Source: Anisakis pegreffii (lineage: Eukaryota; Nematoda; Chromadorea; Rhabditida; Anisakidae). Taken from it: 64,000 nt of DNA. Every line of letters starts with the position of its first letter. Within the stretch, counting starts at the first letter, position 1. Position numbers and translations under genes: made by a program. Below, in pieces: positions 60,036 to 64,000 of the stretch. Under the pieces are notes generated by a model. The model ran no database searches. It worked only from the letters and a program-made list of their open reading frames with translations, and was not told the DNA's origin. The stretch is taken from positions 124,001 through 188,000 of the forward strand of contig JAPYMA010000806.1 of assembly GCA_035041965.1 (NCBI GenBank). Reading direction: 5' to 3'.

Positions 60036-63000
60036 TAGATCATAAAAATTTTATTGATCAATCATCCATTTGTGATGTAATTTTACATGGATTACTGCAG
60101 GTTTTTTTGCCTCTGCTTCAACATTTTCACATTTCCACTGATGACGAAATTCGATGATGAGTCATTTTGCACAGCTTATTGTTTCATCACTTGCACATGC
60201 CGTTCTTTTTTGGTTGTAAAAGACTCATCATCCAGTTGTGGTTGTTTTCTTGAATTGTACATTTTGACTTCTTCGCAGCGAGCGAATCAATTTGTGCAAT
60301 GAAACGTGAAATGCAATGATGCTGCTGCACTCCAGTTGTTCGCTTAAATTCTGTCAATAAGCTGTCCAGAAAATATCCCCGAATGCACACTCAGTGCTCA
60401 TTTGCAACGGACCATCACTCCACTGCACACGCGCACTCCGTACTCGATTCTCTCGGATGAGCTTGAACTTGGTCCACATGCGAAGTAAGCTGCAGTTGCG
60501 CTATCGTTTCTGACTCGATTCAACTCTGGAAATGCTCAGTTTTTGACTTATGTTCCTCCTTTTAGCCTATCCTTCGATTTCGTTTAAGCGAAATTAATTT
60601 CGAGCTCTTATCACATGAACTCTACTGCTTAACTCAGTGGCAGTCACGTTCGGGTGCTCCATTACCCTTCCTCATGATCCGGCTGGTCGTCCTTACCCCT
60701 TCCCCACTCTCATACACAATTGTATTCGACATGGTTAAGCCTTCTCTTACTATTAGACCTTTGTGTTCCTCAATATTGCAATCGATTACGATTGCATGAA
60801 AAGCTATTGTCTGTGACACGCTCACTGCAAACTGATTCAGATGAATTCTCATTCTTTTTAGACGTGTTGCATTCACTCTCATAGCTATTTTATGCGAATA
60901 TCGTTCTCTTGATGAGTTTTTCTTATTCACTTCGTCTTGTTTCACTTCACAGTTTGAATCAACTTCTTATTCTGTAGCATATACTATTTACTGGATACGT
61001 TGACGAGTGTTGACAGCCGAAATCAACAGTACCAACAATACAGCAATCGAATTGAATTGCTCAACAACGTTCGACAATCGAATGATCAATTATAGCTATT
61101 TGATAGAATGAGAATTTGGCTTTAATTGTTGAGCCAAATGAATGAAAAATTAGCAAAAGAGAACACTCTTGGTGATAAAAGCTATGAGAGCGATTGTAGC
61201 AGCAAGGAAAAGAATAAAAATCCAGTTAAAACGAATGAAAATCCTGTTAGGCCCGGACAAGCTAATGGTACTCAGAAATTGAAGCATAAAGAGTGTTACC
61301 ATCGACTAACCGCACTCACATATCCGAGTGATGGAATACCATCACAATGGCGTTCCATCATAATATAACAGCTGCACGAAATACTAATTTCTGGATCCCC
61401 TCCTATACCCGTTGACATCTCTAAATTATTCAAAATGGGTACTTTAACCCCCTATGAGAACCACTGGTTTAATTGATTTCTTCTTTAATGTTTCACATCA
61501 TCGATTATTGTTTCTTTTTCGCCAAAATTATTCAGCTCTTCGTCCAAGCTCTAACAATAAATAATATACTATTTGGAATACCCTAAACCTTACAAACAGC
61601 TTCATTTCACTTTCAAATTTTAACTTGCTTCCCTACCACAAATGTGAGTTAGCTAAATTGAAATTTTTTGGGATAATATCGATTTATTCGTTCTTTTGAA
61701 GGAAATAAATTTATGTGAATCAGTGAAGAATGAATGTGAAGTTAATGATGTTCGTTTCAACAGTCTTTGCTGCATCAGTCATCAGTCTTTCATTTAGAGA
61801 TGAAGCCAATGAAAATCTTTTTTTAGTTTCAGTTTATGTGCACAGTGAAATGCTCACATCCTGACAGTTCGTTTGAATCTTTTTTTGTCGATTCAGTGAT
61901 ATCATTTGATAGTTACTTGTGTCATTGGATACAATCATTTGAATCTCTTAGATACAATCGCAAATATTCGTCGTATTCGTACTTCGTCAAATGAACACTG
62001 AAGGATGAATGTGCTACTGCTGCTGCAATGAACGAGTGATAAACTCGTAATCGTGATATAATAATTCTGGATTTCATTTGCGTCTAGCGTTTAATTCACT
62101 CAATTGAGTTAGCTAGTTTTGCGATGATACTACTTATTCGATTCTGTATGCTTTTTAAAATCTGAAAATTTTAAAATCTAATTTTGTTGATTGTCGTCGT
62201 CATTCATTTCTCCGATTATTGCGTGCTCATCCGTTCTAGAGAGCTTTATTGACGATTTGAAGAGAAAGGAGATATGATTAATGGGGTAGAATGCAGTTGT
62301 CACTATCTAGGATTGCGTTTTCATTGATCGCCCTCAAGGAGCAAAATTTTGCTGGATTATTTCTGAGTACTACAAAATTGTAAAGTATTCAATGATTTTA
62401 AGTCATCGTAACGAGTGAGGCATTAATGAAGTAATGAGATGCAATGAGACTGGATTTTGATCAACTGAGAGCTGGGTGAAAGTATGTGGTGCGTATCTCT
62501 CTTCAAAGTAGACTTGCACGAATTTCTGTTCAAACCCAATCATTTTTGTTTGTCAGTGTTTGTTCTATTTTTTTTTCGTTAATTTAGTTTTACTGGCGAC
62601 TCCAAATTTCATCAACAAAACCCTTCAGCATGCGTTATCATTTGATTGATTTTCGCTAGTAACAGCCATCACTCTAACAAAAACGCCTTTATTGAAGTGG
62701 CTTGTGGACAAAAACTGGAGAATCCTCAAAATGATGTTGATTAGTTAGTGCATCGACTGAGATTTCGATCTCTTTTTTTTTCTTCATACGCAGTGAACAA
62801 ATTAAATGTGTAGCGGATGCATGGAAATGCATTGAAGCAAAAATAAAAGTTTATCGTCACTGAACAATTTCTAGGAATGGAAAAATCTGTTTTCGAGTGC
62901 TGCATCGTGTCGCACAAAATATCTCATTATCCGCTGAAGTTGTCCCAACGAATGTCATTGTGCTAATCATTCCGTGATCATCTTATGCGATTCGAATTTT

Positions 63001-64000
63001 CCCAATTTGGATTCATCTTTCTACAAATTCATCTCCAAAGCAACAACTGTTCATTTATTTGAATGCGTCTTCATAGCTCTTGTTGCATTTCGATTTAATG
63101 AATTTTTGTTTTTTTAAGGCATTTTTGTATAACTCTTCAAGCAACTCCATTTCACGTCATCACTGTCATGCTAGATCATCGACGCTGAACGTGAAATTGA
63201 CTTTTTAAAGGAACTTAAAGGATTAGATGTTCGAAGAAGTGATCGATCAGCTATGGACTTTAATGCTAATCGTATGTTAATTTCATTCTTTAATGTATTA
63301 GTGTTGCATGGCAATTGCTTGTTGCACTCTATCGACAGCAACAGCAACAGTGCAAAATCCGTTCTTAATCGTTCATTTATCTGACGAGCTTCCCGAATCA
63401 TCCACCCAAATGAGCAAATAAATGAAATTAGAATAGTGCGCCGTAACGTCCACATTTGCACAATGCTATAAAAATTCTATTGAGAAATTCTTGATTCAAT
63501 TCTCTAAAATTATTTTAGAGATCGTGAGACCGATTAGTTGGTTGTAGCTTGAATTTAATGTGTAACTGTCGAGAAAACGTTCGTGCTGTTAGCGAGAGAG
63601 TGTCAAAGCAATGTTCAAAAATATGACCTACTGATGCTTTGAGATTTAGAGTGAACAACTCGTTTGCAGCCACAATCGATCGCGGTGGAAAACTCGGAGA
63701 TATGTTCACCGCCGATAAATCACGAGCATTGTGTAGCGATAAGCATTTGAACTCGATACGGCAGTTTCGGGTAACGCAAATTTAAGTGATACATCTGACA
63801 TTCAATTAATCAGCTTTGTGTCGAACATTCACTTTTTATCCGAAACTTTTTGTGGTGTTCATCTGCTCGATCTCAATTCATAGTCTTTATATGATTAGTG
63901 AAGGGATCAAGTTTGATCATTCAAAACAGATCACTTGCTATCGTTGCTATCCTTCACGAATGTGAATCAAAATGCAGTATTTACATATTTAAGTTCAATG
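60036..64000. other. Terminal stretch, no gene confidently recognised
   Basis: Weak ORFs only. 61138-61368 (+) is a Lys/Asn-rich 76-aa frame ending in HRLTALTYPSDGIPSQWRSII. 60634-60945 (-) is 103 aa, Arg-rich. 63171-63461 (-) starts with a signal-like segment (MWTLRRTILISFICSFGWM). None has a recognisable domain or a phased partner exon. Confidence 0.3.

Overview
This window looks like nuclear DNA of a nematode. It is AT-rich, and its genes are broken into many short exons by small GT-AG introns (several of 34-125 bp). It carries an HNF4-like nuclear receptor whose DNA-binding domain and ligand-binding-domain motifs are of the nematode type. Several start codons sit just downstream of a 3' splice site, as expected for spliced-leader trans-splicing. 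The species cannot be named. Intact SFMBT-type (MBT + SLED + SAM) and MFSD5 genes, together with Penelope-like DNA, make Caenorhabditis unlikely (inference).

Layout. 0-2 kb: five exons of an unrecognised minus-strand gene whose 3' end lies outside the window. 3.0-6.4 kb: a repeat block with a 237-bp tandem repeat, two head-to-head Penelope-like fragments that form a 1.9-kb fold-back, a candidate hammerhead ribozyme and a TTA-type microsatellite. 7.4-9.7 kb (+): MFSD5-type transporter, 7 exons. 10.9-15.2 kb (+): SFMBT-type Polycomb protein, 14 exons. 18.1-21.7 kb (+): secreted acidic mucin-like protein built from about 49 copies of a 57-bp repeat. 22.4-27.9 kb (-): ANO8-type TMEM16 protein, 16 exons. 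29.8-31.0 kb (-): Thr-rich mucin-like protein, 3' part. 37.0-41.2 kb (+): HNF4-like nuclear receptor, 11 exons, with an overlapping uORF. 42.5-43.3 kb (-): small two-exon precursor with a signal peptide and dibasic sites, probably a neuropeptide precursor. 46.1-52.0 kb (-): 852-aa protein of unknown function, 16 exons. 53.7-55.5 kb (-): GT10 alpha-1,3-fucosyltransferase, 6 exons. 59.1-60.0 kb: internally deleted mariner. The rest is non-coding as far as can be seen.

The genes do not form one pathway; this is an ordinary mixed stretch of an animal chromosome. Exon models were built by reading splice sites and checking that codon phase carries across every junction. The MFSD5, SFMBT, ANO8, nuclear receptor, fucosyltransferase and 852-aa models are phase-consistent throughout. 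No CRISPR array, bacterial operon, rRNA or convincing tRNA was found. The most unusual items are the Penelope fold-back with its ribozyme-like motif, the homogenised 57-bp coding array with a 285-bp higher-order duplication, and the small peptide precursor.
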